A stretch of 27,884 nucleotides of DNA from Phallusia fumigata. Lineage: Eukaryota > Chordata > Ascidiacea > Phlebobranchia > Ascidiidae. Positions 25,931 through 27,884 of the stretch are shown one piece after another. Within the stretch, counting starts at the first letter, position 1. Every line of letters starts with the position of its first letter. The DNA lies in NCBI GenBank assembly GCA_008931825.1, contig QXVZ01033666.1:1-27884 (forward strand), written 5' to 3'. The notes under the pieces are model-generated. The model did no database searches and was not told the origin of the DNA. It worked only from the letters and a program-made list of their open reading frames with translations. A program made the position numbers and the translations under genes.

Positions 25931-27472
25931 TCATCCAACAATCTCAACCACTCTGCCGCCTTCTTCCTCTGCACCAGCGTTGTATCTCACAGCTAAATCC
26001 GATGAGCGATTTGTAGATGCCCAAAGAGTTGACAATTTCTCCACCAGCCATTTCTTTGCCTTGGTTATTTGATCTTCTATTGCTTTTGAGTAAAGCAAAG
26101 GATTAAGGGCGCTGTTGATTGGAAGTAACAGACAAGCGCTCAACACGTAAGCATCTGGGGGCATCTTGACTCCTCCAACACTCAAATATCCCATGATACA
26201 AACTGGAATCCAGCAACAGAAGTCAGTCACAATCAACCTGGAGATTCTCTTCTGCATCTTGGAGCTGACATCGGTGCTTCTGGATCCTTTCATGCGGTTG
26301 CTCTGTTTGTAAATGAGAACATATGCAACCACCATGTAGATGAACATGAGGAAGTTGATTGTGATGAGGAATGTTGAATATTCCCAAGCAAATTCACTGG
26401 TTGTGGCAAACAAACGTGGCATACAGACGCTTGTTTCTCCATAATATCCAAACTCCCCCTTGATTGAATTACGTGGAAATGCTTCTTCAATAATTTGTTT
26501 TACATCATTCCAACTCTCCGGTTTTACCCTGCTAATTCTTTCTGCAAGGAGTGACATGTTTTCTCTTGAAACAAAATCATTTCCAAAAAAGTTATTTGGA
26601 AACCAAACATCAGTTGTAAAATATTCCGAAGTTACTTTCAATAAAGGAACTGTTGCCAAGGCCACAGATGAAATCCAGCAAAACAATTCAGCAAGTAAAA
26701 TTCTACCGACACCTACACTTCGAATTATAAAAGGTTTAAAGGCTGATACAAGGCGAAAGGTGGTCATTGCTGTCATAGTGAAGGCTGATGATTCTGATGA
26801 TACAACTGCAAGCGCTCCAAGTCCTGAACACAAACTACTCGATCTCCATTCCTTATCAAACAAACAATAAGAGCCAGAAAATCGGGTTGCTTGCATTATA
26901 ACTGCAAGCAGATAAATGCCCATGAGGAAATCTGAGATACAGAGGTTCAGAATGAAAACACTGGTGTTGATAAAAACGTTTTGATTCCTGTCTACATTCC
27001 ATAAGCTGTGAGCAGTTGCAATAAACACAAACAAATTTCCTCCCAATGCTAACACAGCTGTTATCCAGAAAATTGCTTGGTATATTGGATTGGCGATCAT
27101 TTCGTTGACATCTGCAAACGCGTCCCCAGCCAAGTTCACACATTCGTCACTTCCGTCCAAGCAATCCTGAATTCCATTTTGCACCAGTTTCCTTTCAACT
27201 GACAAAGGTTGTTTATTTGTGCAGTAAAACCTTTTGTTTTCACAACGACATCTGCTTTCATCAGATTCATTGTCACAATCGATAATTCCATCGCAAACAA
27301 TTTTTCTGTCAATAGAAAACCTATCTTTAGCTTTGCAATAAAATGGAGAGTTGTTACAGATTTGTGGAAATTCATCTGAACTGTCGTCACAATCGACTTT
27401 TCCGTCGCACACCTGAGTGCTTTTTATGTTGATCTTTCCATTTGCGAAACAATAAAACATGTTTGGACAATT
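25931..27472 (-). CDS. LDLa-containing rhodopsin-like GPCR (LGR/GRL101-like), 5' end lost at an assembly gap
   Basis: One open frame without introns ends with TGA at 25933-25931. From the N-terminus it has three LDL-receptor class A modules (CDGKVDC-DSSDE, CDGIIDCDNESDE, NGIQDCLDGSDE), a short linker, then a class A seven-helix domain. TM1 has GN, TM2 reads LCISDFLMGIYL, and TM3 follows a conserved Cys. TM6 reads RLIVTDFCCWIPVCIMG and TM7 reads LLLPINSALNPLLYS. The 'DFLMGIYL', 'TDFCCWIP' and 'NPLLY' strings are typical of LGR/relaxin-receptor and GRL101 proteins. No leucine-rich repeats lie between the LDLa modules and TM1. E/DRY is replaced by TFR, and the second extracellular loop is about 75 residues. 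It probably signals through G proteins at the plasma membrane; the ligand is unknown. Confidence 0.9.
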   Translation of the reverse strand, partial: NCPNMFYCFANGKINIKSTQVCDGKVDCDDSSDEFPQICNNSPFYCKAKDRFSIDRKIVCDGIIDCDNESDESRCRCENKRFYCTNKQPLSVERKLVQNGIQDCLDGSDECVNLAGDAFADVNEMIANPIYQAIFWITAVLALGGNLFVFIATAHSLWNVDRNQNVFINTSVFILNLCISDFLMGIYLLAVIMQATRFSGSYCLFDKEWRSSSLCSGLGALAVVSSESSAFTMTAMTTFRLVSAFKPFIIRSVGVGRILLAELFCWISSVALATVPLLKVTSEYFTTDVWFPNNFFGNDFVSRENMSLLAERISRVKPESWNDVKQIIEEAFPRNSIKGEFGYYGETSVCMPRLFATTSEFAWEYSTFLITINFLMFIYMVVAYVLIYKQSNRMKGSRSTDVSSKMQKRISRLIVTDFCCWIPVCIMGYLSVGGVKMPPDAYVLSACLLLPINSALNPLLYSKAIEDQITKAKKWLVEKLSTLWASTNRSSDLAVRYNAGAEEEGGRVVEIVG

Positions 27473-27884
27473 NGTTGCAATAAACACAAACAAATTTCCT
27501 CCCAATGCTAACACAGCTGTTATCCAGAAAATTGCTTGGTATATTGGATTGGCGATCATTTCGTTGACATCTGCAAACGCGTCCCCAGCCAAGTTCACAC
27601 ATTCGTCACTTCCGTCCAAGCAATCCTGAATTCCATTTTGCACCAGTTTCCATTCAACTGACAAAGGTTGTTTATTTGTGCAATAAAACCTTTTGTTTTC
27701 ACAACGGCATCTGCTTTCATCAGATTCATTGTCACAGTTAATAATTCCGTCGCAAACAGCTTTTCTGTCAATAGAAAACCTATCTTTAGCTTTGCAATAA
27801 AAACGAGAGTTGTTACAGAGTTGTGGGAATTCATCTGAACTGTCGAAACAATCCACTTTTCCATCGCACACCTGAGTGCTTTTT
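27015..27884. repeat. 459-bp direct duplication across the N at 27473
   Basis: 27474-27884 repeats 27015-27425 with about 17 substitutions in 411 bases (about 96% identity). The first roughly 175 bases, encoding TM1 and the membrane-proximal linker, are identical; all differences fall in the LDLa part, several changing residues. The offset of 459 is a multiple of three, so the open frame runs through the N. Confidence 0.95.
27474..27884 (-). CDS. Second partial copy of the LDLa-GPCR (LDLa modules to TM1)
   Basis: On the minus strand it encodes LDLa modules (CDGKVDCFDSSDE, CDGIINCDNESDE, NGIQDCLDGSDE) and TM1 up to GGNLFVFIA, then stops at the N. The window edge cuts its 5' end. It is either the 5' part of an adjacent paralogue whose rest was lost in a gap, or an allele of the same gene misplaced by assembly. 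As a single protein (LDLa-TM1-LDLa-7TM) it would be topologically odd. Confidence 0.8.

Noticed and set aside
26460..26870. 136-codon plus-strand open frame
   Set aside because: It is antisense to the well-supported GPCR seven-helix region and is a shadow of its codon use.
25931..27871. A single receptor with LDLa-TM1-LDLa-7TM architecture
   Set aside because: The open frame crosses an N that separates near-identical duplicated segments; a gap or misassembly explains it better, and a lone TM1 followed by extracellular modules is topologically unlikely.

Overview
The window looks like nuclear DNA of a small-genome invertebrate chordate, most likely a tunicate such as Ciona. It is AT-rich, its genes are split into short GT-AG exons, genes lie about 1-2 kb apart, and the introns carry many small inverted-repeat (MITE-like) and tRNA-derived elements. 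The organism call is an inference; no rRNA, mitochondrial or spliced-leader sequence settles it. Single N bases at 260, 7122 and 27473 fall exactly where coding sequence is missing or duplicated, so they probably mark assembly gaps rather than single unknown bases.

Positions 42-9121 (+) hold the C-terminal half of an ABCC/MRP-type ABC transporter. The second transmembrane domain and the 3' half of the second nucleotide-binding domain are visible. The segment covering the start of that transmembrane domain is present twice, as two successive two-exon cassettes: A (479-629 + 1173-1332) and B (2399-2585 + 3577-3700). Each is 311 nt, both begin in phase 1 and end in phase 0, and they encode about 47% identical proteins. 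Using both would shift the frame, so they look like mutually exclusive alternative exon pairs. This is the most striking observation in the window.

Positions 10804-16369 (-) hold a POLDIP3/SKAR-like mRNA-export and translation adaptor with DAR-type repeats, one RRM split over exons, and the conserved C-terminal tail; eight coding exons join in phase. It converges tail to tail with the ABCC gene. Positions 17663-20116 (-) hold a six-exon gene for a roughly 271-residue helical protein, with weak resemblance to HSF2BP-type armadillo proteins. Two further possible minus-strand exons lie at 20.26-20.69 kb.

Positions 22796-24232 (+) hold the first four exons of an unrecognised gene, divergent from the preceding one; its start codon follows an in-frame stop and a good splice acceptor. 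Positions 25931-27884 (-) hold a rhodopsin-like GPCR of the LGR/relaxin-receptor/GRL101 kind, with LDL-receptor class A modules directly before the seven-helix domain. Its LDLa-TM1 part is repeated across the N at 27473, giving either a tandem paralogue or an allelic assembly artefact.

Introns and intergenic stretches contain fold-back/MITE elements (3235-3473, 5659-5747, 14697-15165, 16665-16810, 21034-21424, 24488-24589), three tandem 72-bp tRNA-like units (7123-7325), other SINE relics and short tandem repeats. No prokaryotic, viral or CRISPR feature is seen.
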